From Trichothermofontia sichuanensis B231 (GTDB lineage Bacteria; Cyanobacteriota; Cyanobacteriia; B231): a DNA stretch of 64,000 nucleotides. The notes under the pieces were generated by a model. That model made no database searches. It had not been told where the DNA came from and saw nothing but the letters and a program-made list of their open reading frames with translations. Made by a program: the position numbers and the translations under genes. Location: positions 3,491,741 to 3,555,740 of the forward strand of contig NZ_CP110848.1 in assembly GCF_026240635.1 (NCBI RefSeq), in the 5' to 3' direction. This document shows, piece after piece, positions 1 to 8,918 of the stretch (positions are counted from its first letter, which is position 1; each line of letters begins with the position of its first letter).

Positions 1-163
1 CCAGGCCCACGGTCCCCTCTGGGTGATTCACGGCCACGGCACCGGACGCCTCCGACGTGGGATTCATGCGTTTCTGGAACAGCATCCCCAGGTCGATCGC
101 TTTGAACCAGCCGAAGCTGCCGATGGAGGCAGTGGCGTCACCGTGGTTTATCCCACCCCTTAG
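1..163 (+). CDS. MutS2-type Smr domain, C-terminal end (partial)
   Basis: An open frame enters from the left edge (first full codon at 2) and stops at TAG 161-163, giving 53 residues. The stretch with WVIHGHGTGRLR followed by a short helix and GVTVVYP matches the end of an Smr domain, the nicking nuclease module that closes MutS2 proteins; the HGxGxGxLR motif is its signature. MutS2 is the likeliest parent because the domain ends the protein, but a stand-alone Smr protein cannot be excluded from this fragment. The following AarF-family gene is convergent, 81 bp away. Confidence 0.72.
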   Translation, partial: QAHGPLWVIHGHGTGRLRRGIHAFLEQHPQVDRFEPAEAADGGSGVTVVYPTP

Positions 164-244
164 TGCCCCCTTTAGTGCCCCTTCATGTCCTTCGTGTCTT
201 CGTGGTTAGAAAGCGTTATGGCAACCCCAAGACCCCAAGATTAA

Positions 245-2287
245 TCACCGGCTCACAGGGAGGGCCGGTTGGGGGACGATCGGTCCCTTGCCATTACTCG
301 CGCTCGGCTCCACTTCTTCCCGCAGCAAGATCTCGCGGATCAGGCGGGCGATCGCCCGTTGGGCCAAACCCGATACCACCTGTTGCCCCATTTCCTGGAC
401 TTCAGGCCGGAAGAGAAGACCGACGAGGGCGGGCAGTTTTTGTAGGGGATCAAAGCCAGGGGTTTCCCCCAGAATGGTCAGGATACGCTGGATTGGCTCT
501 AGCCCGTGGGCAGCCTGGGCTGTTTGGTGACCATTTTGGCTCGGTGCGGGGCTGCCAAACCATTGGGCAGCGATCGTTTGTACCGTTTTCACCGAGAAGG
601 CATCTAATTGTTGTACCACCTCCTCAGTAATCCGGTGGCGGATAAGTGCCCCCCGTTCAGACAATAGAAACTCGATCGCCTGGTCAAAAGCTTGGTCAAA
701 ATCATAGTCAGTGCTATTGCGGGCGTTGCGGAGCAGGTTTTCTAAGCGATTCCAGCGGAACCCATCCTCCCGGAAGAGTAAATCCCGCAGCGAAGCCCGT
801 AATTCCGGCGCGGGATCAGTCAGCAACCGTTTGGCAATGTAGGGATAGGCTTTACTCAACACTTTGAAGTTAGGATCAACATTGATCGCAATGCCTTCGA
901 GCGTAACTAGAGATCGAATAATCAGGGCATAGTAGGCAGGGACCTTAAAAGGATACTCGTACATTAATTCCGAGAGTTGATCAGTAATACTCTTAAAATT
1001 CAAATCTGCCACACTTGCACCTAGGGCATTGTTAAATACGTTGGCGAGGGCGGGCACGATCGGGCGCAGATCGGTTTCTGGATCGAGGAACTCCAATTTC
1101 ACATAGTCCTCGACCAAGCGTTCAAAATCCCGATTGACCATGTGAACCACTGCTTCGATCAGCCCATAGCGCTGGTAAGGTTTCACCTCCGACATCATGC
1201 CAAAGTCGAGATAGGCCAATTTCCCATTGGGCATGGCCATGAGGTTACCGGGATGGGGATCGGCATGGAAAAAACCATGTTCTAATAACTGGCGCAGGGA
1301 ACACTGAACCCCCACTTCAATCAGGTCAGTTGCATTAATCCCTTGCTTACTGAGTTCCTCTAACCTAGTTAGCTTAGTGCCTGCGATCCACTCCATTGTG
1401 AGTACCCGTCGGCGGGTATATTGCCAATAAATGCGAGGGACATAAATCCCCGGCAGGTGACCGTAGAGCTTGGCAAAGCGCTCGGCATTGCGCCCTTCAT
1501 GGGCATAGTCCATTTCTTCAAAAATTCGCGCCCCAAACTCATCCATGATGGCAACGAGATTGCTGCGCAACTTGAAGTGTCGCTGCCCCCAACTCGCTAA
1601 TTTCCGTAAAATATAGAGATCTAAGGTAATGCGCTCAGCTAAACCCGGACGTTGCACCTTCACTGCAACCATTTCACCCGTATGTAATTGGCCTTTGTAC
1701 ACCTGTCCGAGGGAAGCAGCAGAGACAGGTTCAGGGGTCAGTTTGGCGTAGATCTCCAAGGGCTTGCCCCCCAGTTCTTCCTCGATAAATCCATAGGCCA
1801 CTTCATTGGAAAACGGCGGTAGTTGATCCTGGAGTTGGGACAGTTCTTCGAGATACAGAGGCGGCACTAAATCAGGCCGTGTGGACAGGGCCTGACCAAC
1901 CTTGATAAAGGCAGGTCCCAAGCGGGTCAAGGTTTCGCGCAGTTGAATGGCACGACGCTTTTGATGGGCCTGGACTTTTCCCCACCGCCGGTCCCACCAA
2001 AGACCCAGGAAAAACCAGATTAGAGGGGTGAAGATGCCCAGGAACCGCCCCAAGGCTTGTAGGGGGCGGCGATCGTAGTAGCGGGAAATCGCGATCGGGT
2101 CATAGCGCAAGTCCTTCGCCAGCAGTGCCGGATCGGCATCATCCGGGATTAGGGGTTCTTCGGGTTCCGGGATGGTCTCACTGGCGACAGTGACGGTTGT
2201 CAGGTTGTGGGGGGTGTGGCTTAGGGGGCGATCACTCACCGCACCGTAAACCTGCGTATCGGACTGTACACCCGCCTCGGTCTTCAT
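245..2287 (-). CDS. AarF/ABC1/UbiB-family atypical kinase
   Basis: A 680-residue protein of the UbiB (ABC1/ADCK) family, atypical protein-kinase-like ATPases that in cyanobacteria and plastids are linked to prenylquinone metabolism and membrane lipid stress. Family hallmarks are visible in order: the KxGQ motif at 129-132 followed by STRPDLVP, the Ala-rich loop ASLGQ at 191-195 replacing the usual glycine loop, the nucleotide-binding Lys in VAVK (K210), the catalytic HADPHPGN at 341-348 and DFG at 361-363. A hydrophobic segment near residues 83-98 could be membrane-associated. The C-terminal 200 residues are helical and family-variable. The gene stands alone, convergent with the Smr fragment. 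Which of the several cyanobacterial paralogues this is cannot be told, so no symbol is given. Confidence 0.9.
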   Translation of the reverse strand: MKTEAGVQSDTQVYGAVSDRPLSHTPHNLTTVTVASETIPEPEEPLIPDDADPALLAKDLRYDPIAISRYYDRRPLQALGRFLGIFTPLIWFFLGLWWDRRWGKVQAHQKRRAIQLRETLTRLGPAFIKVGQALSTRPDLVPPLYLEELSQLQDQLPPFSNEVAYGFIEEELGGKPLEIYAKLTPEPVSAASLGQVYKGQLHTGEMVAVKVQRPGLAERITLDLYILRKLASWGQRHFKLRSNLVAIMDEFGARIFEEMDYAHEGRNAERFAKLYGHLPGIYVPRIYWQYTRRRVLTMEWIAGTKLTRLEELSKQGINATDLIEVGVQCSLRQLLEHGFFHADPHPGNLMAMPNGKLAYLDFGMMSEVKPYQRYGLIEAVVHMVNRDFERLVEDYVKLEFLDPETDLRPIVPALANVFNNALGASVADLNFKSITDQLSELMYEYPFKVPAYYALIIRSLVTLEGIAINVDPNFKVLSKAYPYIAKRLLTDPAPELRASLRDLLFREDGFRWNRLENLLRNARNSTDYDFDQAFDQAIEFLLSERGALIRHRITEEVVQQLDAFSVKTVQTIAAQWFGSPAPSQNGHQTAQAAHGLEPIQRILTILGETPGFDPLQKLPALVGLLFRPEVQEMGQQVVSGLAQRAIARLIREILLREEVEPSASNGKGPIVPQPALPVSR

Positions 2288-2641
2288 GCGCTTAACCCAC
2301 TAGCAACAATGTAAACCATTGTAACAAGTCCACGTCTTCATAGTTAGCGGTTCGTTCACGATCGCCCTCACTACCCTGTCTCCTTAACAAGACTACCCTC
2401 TAGCCTTAGGGTTACAGGGTTAGGTATTGCATATTCTGTCTCCCTACCGATTAAAAATGTGATTCGGTGAATATGAGCAACACACTTTTGGATAATTAGA
2501 GGTTAGAACAGGCAAGTCAACTGCTTAGAGACAGACTTAGGGTGAAGGTTTCCCTCACCCCTTTTAGGATCAAGATTTAAATTTTAGGATCAAGATTTAA
2601 ACCTTACAACCTTTATCTTAATCATAAATTTTTCATGATTT
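2288..2641. other. Spacer with a 20-bp tandem duplication
   Basis: No credible gene lies between the AarF-family start and the end of the TauD-like gene. The stretch is AT-rich and should hold the promoter of the AarF gene. A 20-bp unit (TTTTAGGATCAAGATTTAAA) is present twice head to tail at 2562-2581 and 2582-2601, just beyond the TauD-like gene's end. Confidence 0.6.
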
Positions 2642-3439
2642 TTAGCTTGAGGTCACCCCAACAGGCCGCAATGCCGGTTGACCCTCAAACCACAACCCAT
2701 TAATCTGTCGCTTAGAATACGGCGAGAAAGCGGTGCGACCATGCAAGATCCGCGTGTTATCAAAAATCAAAATCTCACCCGGTTGTAAGTGCCACTGAAA
2801 TTGGTGAGTGGGGTCAGCTAGGTATTGCTTAATGCGCTCAAAAACGGCTTGTGCATGGGGCTTAACCCTGATCTTAGCAATGTTATCAGAACGAAATGCT
2901 ATTTTTAATATTCCATCGCGATCGTGCCAGAAAATCGCCCGTTCCGCTGCTTGATTATCCCGTTCAATATAAAACACATCTGGTTCAAACAAATAGTGAA
3001 GACCAACCGGATCAACCTGAAGTAGGTATTGATAAACCTCATAGCCATCGACCAGACAACTTAACCCACCTGTTTCAGCGGCGATTTCACATTGCATCGC
3101 CATTACGGCAGGAGGAACCTGTTCAAATGCACCATCGGTGTGGAGATCCAAATGATGGTGATGGGTGTTAGCATAATCGGGATAGTCAGGTAACAGGGTA
3201 ATCGGTAGAATGCCCAGCTCATCTGATTGATTATGACGGATAATCGGTCCAAAATAAGTTTGTAATTGTACAAAGTCTTGCTTTGACTGCATTTCCGGTT
3301 CACAATCGAGAATCACAAAGCCAAATGTTTGAAAGCGAGCTACCATCCCTGCTGCCTGTTGAGGGGTAAGGGCACTCACCGATCGCACCGGTAAAAAGAC
3401 GTTATCGATCGCCGTCTTGTTCATAACCCTATCTTTCAT
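2642..3439 (-). CDS. TauD/TfdA-like Fe(II)/2-oxoglutarate dioxygenase
   Basis: A 265-residue protein with the 2-His-1-carboxylate iron site of the TauD/TfdA (clavaminate-synthase-like) superfamily: HxD at H100/D102 and the distal His in RILHGRTAF (H232), with Arg residues after it (R234, R243) suited to binding 2-oxoglutarate. These enzymes hydroxylate or desaturate small organic substrates in the cytoplasm; the substrate is not predictable here, as there is no pathway neighbour. A run HHHH directly precedes the HxD site. The start could be the ATG at 3439 or the in-frame ATG at 3424. The gene is isolated between repeat-bearing spacers. Confidence 0.85.
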   Translation of the reverse strand: MKDRVMNKTAIDNVFLPVRSVSALTPQQAAGMVARFQTFGFVILDCEPEMQSKQDFVQLQTYFGPIIRHNQSDELGILPITLLPDYPDYANTHHHHLDLHTDGAFEQVPPAVMAMQCEIAAETGGLSCLVDGYEVYQYLLQVDPVGLHYLFEPDVFYIERDNQAAERAIFWHDRDGILKIAFRSDNIAKIRVKPHAQAVFERIKQYLADPTHQFQWHLQPGEILIFDNTRILHGRTAFSPYSKRQINGLWFEGQPALRPVGVTSS

Positions 3440-3497
3440 TTTTCATAATCCTATCTTTAGATCTTTCGTGGGTTTCTCTGAATGCGCAATCAGCAGT

Positions 3498-3604
3498 TGT
3501 AGTCAATCCAAATAAGAAGGATACAGTTTTTCACTCCCTTCTCCCAGAGCGGGAGAGGGGCTGGGGGTGCGGGTGCTGTTTCAGCCTAAATGGCAACGAC
3601 TATA
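3498..3604. repeat. Family A MITE-like element, copy 1
   Basis: A 107-bp element in the orientation starting TGTAGTCAATCC and ending GACTATA. Its two ends are imperfect inverted repeats: TAGTCAATCCAAATA at the left, and TAGTCGTTGCCATTTA when the right end is read on the other strand. The centre is a hairpin of the type CTCCCAGAGCGGGAG. It has the same length as the copies at 15067 and 49538. The left TA has decayed to TG; the right TA is intact. Confidence 0.8.
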
Positions 3605-3737
3605 AGTGAAGGCACGCAGTGGGGGCATTCCTGGTTCTGGCACATCCTACTTATCCTAACAAGTCCACTCAAGCCTGGCAGCTCTGCGCGATCGCTAGCG
3701 TTATTCTGGTTAACGCCATCCCTCGATGCTAACCCGG

Positions 3738-6068
3738 TTACTGGAGCAGGATTCGGGATTTTTCATCCGCACCTAGGGCACGTTCAGCCAGAAGTTGGGC
3801 AATTAGCAGATGACAGGCCGCCAGCAGTTGCGGATTTTCTTGCCACATTTTGGCTAACACCTCATGGGAAATCCGATAAAGCTGGCAAGGTCTATCGGTA
3901 ATAGCCGTTGCAGGATGGGGGGTCTGGCTATAGAAACCGACCTCTCCTAAAACGGTCCCTTCGCCAAAAGTACCCAATCGCTCCGTTTTACCCGTAGGCA
4001 GTTCTCGAATGAGTGAAACTTGACCCGATTCAACAAAGTAGAGGGCATCGGGAAAATCCCCCTGTTTAAACAGACAGTGAGCTGCAGGAAGATGTAGCCG
4101 CTCCATATAGGAAACAAATTTTGAGACCAGCGAAGGAATTGGGAAAATCGCTTCGAGCTGAATTGCCAGCGGCATAAAGCGTTTACGGCGAAAGGTCGTT
4201 TGCTTCAAAATTTGGTTTTCACACCATTCCACCCCCCGATCTAAGTCTAGGAAAACCAGGACTCGTTCGATAGCAGGGTTGTCAGTTGTCTGGGTATGCT
4301 GCCGTCGGGACACCGCCCTAGCGATCGCAGCCCAATCAGAAGAGACAACCGGTTCCGGGTCTGGCTCCTCGACACTAGAGACTGTTGTCTGAGCGATCGC
4401 CAGTTGGGCATCACTGATGACCGACACCCCGTGTAAACCAACTGCGATCGTAGGCGATAGATTTGTCAAAATTACCGTCACGTCAGCCTTTTCGGCCAGT
4501 TGCTTGATCTTCAAAAAACTGACGAAGGCAGAGGAATCTAAACCGACTACCAGCAGAAAATCGAGGATTAAAAACCTGAGCTTCGCTTGACTCTGATCGA
4601 AAAACCGATCACGAATATACTCTAGTAGACTATTGGCTGTACCAAAGAAGAGATAGCCCTGCAGGCGCAGGATGACAAGCTCATCACCATATTCTTTTAA
4701 GAGTTTCTTTTGATGAAAAGAGCGTTCAAAATTGCTTTGATAAATCTTCCCTGAAAACGCATTTTTAATCACGCGCAGATTGCTATAGTTGACCACAAAC
4801 AAGAGACAGGCGCTTAAGAGGCCAATCCCCACCCCCTGCAAGAGGCCCAGACGGGAGATGGTCAGTAACATGATCAGTACGAGGGCATAGTCCAGTTTTG
4901 CGAGGCGAAACCAGGCTTGGTAGATCCACTCAATCAAGAGTGACACGCCTAAATAAAAGAGTAACCCCCCAAATAGAAAGCGCGGTAAGTAGTTAAAGAT
5001 ACCGGTTCCCCAAAATAGAAATAAGGCACAGAATAGGGCAGCGACCAACCCCGAACTCCGATTACGTCCCCCGGCAGCATGGTTCAACAAACTGCGACTA
5101 ATGGAAAAATGTCCGACAATCCCACTGCACAATCCTGTTACCAGGTTGGCAATCCCAGCAGTTTCCAACTCCTGATCCAGATCAACATCTGTCTGGGTAG
5201 CCATCTCCAGCCCCGTTGCGTTGAGCAAAATGGTGATGGGTACGATCGCTAACAGGGTCAGCAGACTTTGAAACTGCAACCCTAAGGTAGACCAATCTGC
5301 TTTAAAAAGAGTGCTTAGGTTTGGCAATTGGCTGAGGCTATTCCCGGTAAAACTAGAAAAGAGTAAGCCAGCATCCCGAGCTACAGTAAACGATGTTCCT
5401 GTTAAGGCTAGACCTGCATAGAAACAGATCAATGCACCTAACAGAATTAGGGGAAACGTTACAAAGTGCTTAAAATGAGTCAGGATGACCTGTAGGGTAA
5501 TGCCTAACAAGATACCGGGTAACCATAGCAACAACAGCGAGGGTTGGAAAAGGCTAAGCACTCCGCCTAGGTCTACAGACATCCCAGTCATGACACTGAC
5601 TGATCCCTGGGCAAAAAGCCAACCCAAACCTGCTAAAAATCCTCCCACAACAGGGTAGGGGATGAAGCGAATAAACCGTCCCAGATGTAACCGTCCTAGT
5701 GTCCACAAAAACAAACCGGTACAGGACGTTGTGACGATGATAGTTAACCAGATCGTAGGCAATACTCGATCCGATGCTTGGGTGTTTAAGTTCTGGGCGA
5801 TCGTCGCCACAATCAGTGCCAGGATCGCAGCAGCGTTGGAATCGGGACCCGAAATAATAAACGGAAGAGAACTCCGGAGGGCAACGATCGCTCCCGTGAC
5901 ACAGGCAGTAATTAAGGTACAGGTAATGCCAAAGGGCAGGAACTGTGATAATTCACCGGGGAAAATTAGGGCTGCATAGGAAAGACTATAGGTAATATTC
6001 ACCAGGCCTGAAATGAGACCCGCTGACAGGTTAGAGAACAGGGGCGTGAGTTGGGAAAGTCTTAGCAC
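3738..6068 (-). CDS. SulP-family anion transporter with STAS and cNMP-binding domains
   Basis: A 776-residue inner-membrane protein. The first 430 or so residues are a string of hydrophobic segments of the SulP/SLC26 core (sulfate, bicarbonate or other anion uptake), including the conserved ISGPDSN stretch near the third segment. A STAS domain follows (about 465-575; FLILDF...GLDSSAF), and the C-terminus is a cyclic-nucleotide-binding fold (about 650-765; LFKQGD, GEVGFY). This SulP-STAS-cNMP architecture is known in bacteria and suggests ligand gating, but the substrate cannot be read from sequence. The start is GTG (6066-6068). The gene is monocistronic, with a 155-bp gap to the PBP2 gene on the same strand. 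Confidence 0.88.
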   Translation of the reverse strand: MLRLSQLTPLFSNLSAGLISGLVNITYSLSYAALIFPGELSQFLPFGITCTLITACVTGAIVALRSSLPFIISGPDSNAAAILALIVATIAQNLNTQASDRVLPTIWLTIIVTTSCTGLFLWTLGRLHLGRFIRFIPYPVVGGFLAGLGWLFAQGSVSVMTGMSVDLGGVLSLFQPSLLLLWLPGILLGITLQVILTHFKHFVTFPLILLGALICFYAGLALTGTSFTVARDAGLLFSSFTGNSLSQLPNLSTLFKADWSTLGLQFQSLLTLLAIVPITILLNATGLEMATQTDVDLDQELETAGIANLVTGLCSGIVGHFSISRSLLNHAAGGRNRSSGLVAALFCALFLFWGTGIFNYLPRFLFGGLLFYLGVSLLIEWIYQAWFRLAKLDYALVLIMLLTISRLGLLQGVGIGLLSACLLFVVNYSNLRVIKNAFSGKIYQSNFERSFHQKKLLKEYGDELVILRLQGYLFFGTANSLLEYIRDRFFDQSQAKLRFLILDFLLVVGLDSSAFVSFLKIKQLAEKADVTVILTNLSPTIAVGLHGVSVISDAQLAIAQTTVSSVEEPDPEPVVSSDWAAIARAVSRRQHTQTTDNPAIERVLVFLDLDRGVEWCENQILKQTTFRRKRFMPLAIQLEAIFPIPSLVSKFVSYMERLHLPAAHCLFKQGDFPDALYFVESGQVSLIRELPTGKTERLGTFGEGTVLGEVGFYSQTPHPATAITDRPCQLYRISHEVLAKMWQENPQLLAACHLLIAQLLAERALGADEKSRILLQ

Positions 6069-6223
6069 ACTTAGCTTACCGAAAAGTTTAAAACACGCCA
6101 GGCACCATCATGTTTTGCACCTGTCTTGCATTGGCTAGGGTAGCGGCTTTGCCCGCCCCAGGATTGGGTGAGGCTGGCTGAGACCGCCCTGGCCAGCTCC
6201 CTCGCCTTAAGGGGATACCTCGT

Positions 6224-7987
6224 CTATTGGTCGAAATAGGCTTTATAGACTGCGAGGGCGATCGGGGCGGCTGTCGCGCCGCCATAGCCGCCATTTTCTA
6301 CAACGACTGCCACTGCCAATTCCGGTTTTGTAGCAGGACCAAATCCCACGAACACCGCATTCGATCGCTGTCCCCCTGGTACTTCGGCAGTCCCTGTTTT
6401 CCCACCCGTTAGGGGAATCGAGCCATCATTGAGACGACGAGCCGTGCCCTTGCGCACTGTATCGATTAAACCCGCGCGGATCACGTCGATGACTTCCGGC
6501 GCGATCGCCGTTTTAACCGGCTGAAATTCCGGTTGCTGGGTTTGGGCGGTCAGAAGGTGAGGTTGGACGCGTGCACCCCCATTGGCGATCGTCGCCACCA
6601 TCACCGCCAACTCCAGGGGCGTCACCAGCACCAGACCCTGCCCAATGGACATACTGACCGTATCCCCAGCGTACCAGGGTTCCCCATAGAGGCGTTCCTT
6701 CTCCGCTGGCGTCGGGATCAAGCCAGAACTGCCCCCCTCCAAACCCAACTTTTCTAGACTGGTGGTACCAATCCCCAACTCACGGCTCCACTTGGCAATT
6801 GCTTCTGGCCCGGTAGCCATCCCCACCTGGTAGAAAAAGGTATTGCTGCTATAGGCTAGGGCATCCCGGAAGCCGATCGTGCCATAGCCACCGCTGTGTT
6901 CCCAAAACTGAGTACCGCCCACCGTAATAAAGGAACTGGTCCCCAACATTGACTGGGGCGAGAATTTGCCCGACATCATCCCCGCCACCGCCGTCACGAT
7001 TTTGAACGTACTACCAGGGGGATAGCCCTGCAAAGCCCGGTTGAGCAGGGGTTCATCGCTGGATTGAAGGGCTTGCCATTCAGCAGTGGTGATCCGCTTC
7101 GTAAACAGGTTGGGATCAAAGCTGGGGGAACTGGCCAAAACCCGAACGGCCCCTGTTTTTACATCCAGGGCCACCACTGCGCCCCGCCGCCCTGCCAGCG
7201 CCTGTTCCGCTGCTTTCTGCATCTTCAGGTCCAAGGTCAAGTGCAGAGGCAGTCCCCCTTGGGGTAGTTGAGTGCCCAAGACCCGTAATTCCTTGCCTTT
7301 GGCATTCACCTCAATCAGCCGGTTGCCCCATTTTCCCGCCAGTTGCGTATTCGCCGATCGCTCAATCCCCATCTGCCCTACAATCATCCCCATCGGATAT
7401 TCTGGATGTTCTTTGAGATCTGCCTCGGTGGCCTCGCCAATATAGCCCAGCACATGGGCTGCCACAGTGTGATTCGGGTAGTTGCGGGTCGACTCTGCCT
7501 GGATCTCTACCCCCGGCAAGCTTTCGGCATATTCCGCCAGACTGATAAATTGGGCGGGTTTGAGATCACGGGTAATCCGCACCGGCATAGCCGACTGATA
7601 CCCCACCTCCGAGAGTTTCTCCAAAATTTCCACCGTGGGAATCGACAGGATTTGACTCAGACGAAAAGCGGTCGTTTGCCACTGTTCCGGTGATTGGGCA
7701 CGGGGCCATAAATAAACAGCACGCGATAGGCGATTAGTTGCTAAATATCGGTGTTTGCGATCGAGGATTAAGCCGCGATCAGAGGGGACAGGGATCAGAC
7801 GAATCCGGTTTTCCTCAGCTTGATTGCGAAAATGATCCCCATTGACGATTTGCAACTGCCATAGGCGAAATCCAGCAATAGATAATAGGGTCGTTACCAC
7901 CATCATCAGCAGGACTGCCTGATAGGTTTGCTTGGCTAAGGAAACCGTAACTCGTGACTTAGATGCGATCGAAAATTCGCCAGCCAT
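6224..7987 (-). CDS. mrdA: Penicillin-binding protein 2 (peptidoglycan transpeptidase)
   Basis: A class B PBP that cross-links peptidoglycan during cell elongation. It has an N-terminal membrane anchor (about 24-41), the dimerisation domain starting with the RGLILDRKHR stretch, and the transpeptidase domain with STFK (catalytic Ser 326, Lys 329), SSN at 380-382 and KTG at 530-532. Numbering uses the ATG at 7987 (587 residues), which places the anchor at the usual distance from the N-terminus; the frame is open to an ATG at 8062, which would add 25 residues lacking family character. Length and motif spacing fit PBP2. The elongasome partner genes rodA and mreBCD are not adjacent. Confidence 0.93.
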   Translation of the reverse strand: MAGEFSIASKSRVTVSLAKQTYQAVLLMMVVTTLLSIAGFRLWQLQIVNGDHFRNQAEENRIRLIPVPSDRGLILDRKHRYLATNRLSRAVYLWPRAQSPEQWQTTAFRLSQILSIPTVEILEKLSEVGYQSAMPVRITRDLKPAQFISLAEYAESLPGVEIQAESTRNYPNHTVAAHVLGYIGEATEADLKEHPEYPMGMIVGQMGIERSANTQLAGKWGNRLIEVNAKGKELRVLGTQLPQGGLPLHLTLDLKMQKAAEQALAGRRGAVVALDVKTGAVRVLASSPSFDPNLFTKRITTAEWQALQSSDEPLLNRALQGYPPGSTFKIVTAVAGMMSGKFSPQSMLGTSSFITVGGTQFWEHSGGYGTIGFRDALAYSSNTFFYQVGMATGPEAIAKWSRELGIGTTSLEKLGLEGGSSGLIPTPAEKERLYGEPWYAGDTVSMSIGQGLVLVTPLELAVMVATIANGGARVQPHLLTAQTQQPEFQPVKTAIAPEVIDVIRAGLIDTVRKGTARRLNDGSIPLTGGKTGTAEVPGGQRSNAVFVGFGPATKPELAVAVVVENGGYGGATAAPIALAVYKAYFDQ

Positions 7988-8465
7988 GATGAGAAAACCT
8001 GAAAAGGGGGCGGTAAAATCTGGGGACCCATTGGGGAAAGATAGCCATCCAGCAACCATCATTGTGAATGGCCGTTATCGACGACACTGCCAACTCTCCA
8101 GCCGTTTCTAGCCGTGATCCGGATGCTTTTGAGCACCCCAATACCGCGCTAATCCCATGCTCTAGGGAGGCCGTTGCACACGCCTCCTGATTCTCGCAGA
8201 TCCTAGTTGACAGGATAGGCCCCCTCACTGTTTGGGGACTGTCCAGTCTCAGCATTGGGTAAGTAAGCGTGGCCCTTGGTTAAGGCCAGAAGGCGACCAT
8301 CGGTTCCAGCAGTGAACCCTTGACTTTTCCCTATATTTACCCATCTGTATATGATCAGTGTAATGGAAGCTTCTACCCTCAAAAGGATTATGAGGAGATT
8401 GTTTATAATTTGTTTATAATTGGTTGTGTAATTGTGGCGCTGTCCCAAGCAGTGAGATTACCTTG

Positions 8466-8510
8466 AAGATCAGCCCAATCAGCATAAGGCTGATCTTTCG
8501 CTTTTGCTTT
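8466..8510 (+). terminator. Hairpin with T-rich tail, possible end of a small transcript
   Basis: A perfect 10-bp stem (AAGATCAGCC at 8466-8475 with GGCTGATCTT at 8488-8497) and a 12-base loop are followed by T-rich sequence on the plus strand. Two TATAAT hexamers lie upstream at 8404-8409 and 8415-8420, so an RNA of roughly 80 nt is conceivable. No matching coding frame is present. Confidence 0.4.
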
Positions 8511-8640
8511 ACCTGAAAATGCGGACAGAGGTGTGCCAGGATGTACGGGGCACCGCTGTCTTCCCAACCATTCCCTCCAAGTCATAAAATTGGGGAAGCG
8601 ACAAGGATCATATCGCTTCCCCAATCAGTATTTTTGCCTG

Positions 8641-8723
8641 TATAGTCATTGCAATTTAATTGCAATTTAGACTGAAACAGCACCCTCACCCCCAACCCCT
8701 CTCCCAGCGCGGGAGAGGGGCTT
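8641..8723. repeat. Family A MITE-like element, copy 2 (truncated)
   Basis: Begins with TATAGTCATTGC and contains the inner GACTGAAACAG and the hairpin core CTCTCCCAGCGCGGGAGAG. It then departs from the family before the second inverted repeat, so one end is lost. A small duplication of CAATTTAATTG lies inside the remaining end. Confidence 0.7.
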
Positions 8724-8756
8724 TTAGACATCTCCTGCTCATCTGCAATAACTATC

Positions 8757-8800
8757 GTCACTCAGTTCCCCTGACTTCTGACTCCTCTATCCTCACGCCT
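8757..8800 (+). repeat. Short dispersed repeat (about 44 bp)
   Basis: A TC-rich unit beginning GTCACTCAGTT and ending ATCCTCACGCCT. A closely similar unit occurs at 61218-61261 in the same orientation, and a diverged one at 19590-19632 in the opposite orientation. I see no terminal inverted repeats, so its nature is unknown. Confidence 0.5.
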
Positions 8801-8863
8801 AAATCCCTTCTGGCAGTTCGAGTTTTGTCAGTCAATCAGATATTCACGGGGTATCAAGGGTTA

Positions 8864-8899
8864 GCTCAGGCAACTGCCCGATCGGGCAGTTGCCTGAGC
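8864..8899. repeat. Perfect 36-bp palindrome downstream of desC
   Basis: GCTCAGGCAACTGCCCGA is followed immediately by its exact reverse complement, with no spacer. It lies 20 bp past the desC stop on desC's downstream side. The stem would be very stable in RNA but no T-run follows on either strand, so a standard intrinsic terminator is not evident. Confidence 0.75.
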
Positions 8900-8918
8900 C
8901 AGACTGAGGTAGGTAGTT

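Larger units (their letters stand above)
7988..8918. other. Long spacer between PBP2 and desC, rich in repeat fragments
   Basis: About 930 bp with no gene I can support. Contents in order: a possible small plus-strand transcription unit ending in a hairpin at 8466-8497, a truncated family A element from 8641, one copy of a short repeat at 8757-8800, a family D end fragment at 8797-8839, and a perfect palindrome at 8864-8899. It looks like a site where several mobile repeats have accumulated and decayed. Confidence 0.6.

Noticed and set aside
163-630. Long plus-strand frame opposite the AarF-family gene
   Set aside because: It is the reverse complement of a gene with clear kinase motifs; its composition is Arg/Pro/Gly-rich as expected of a shadow.
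3498-3604. Repeat clusters considered as a CRISPR array
   Set aside because: The units are dispersed singly, have inverted-repeat ends and target duplications, and show no regular spacer pattern; no cas gene is present.
8403-8624. 73-residue frame on the minus strand between PBP2 and desC
   Set aside because: It runs through the hairpin at 8466-8497 and ends in AT-rich repeats; the composition does not look like a protein.
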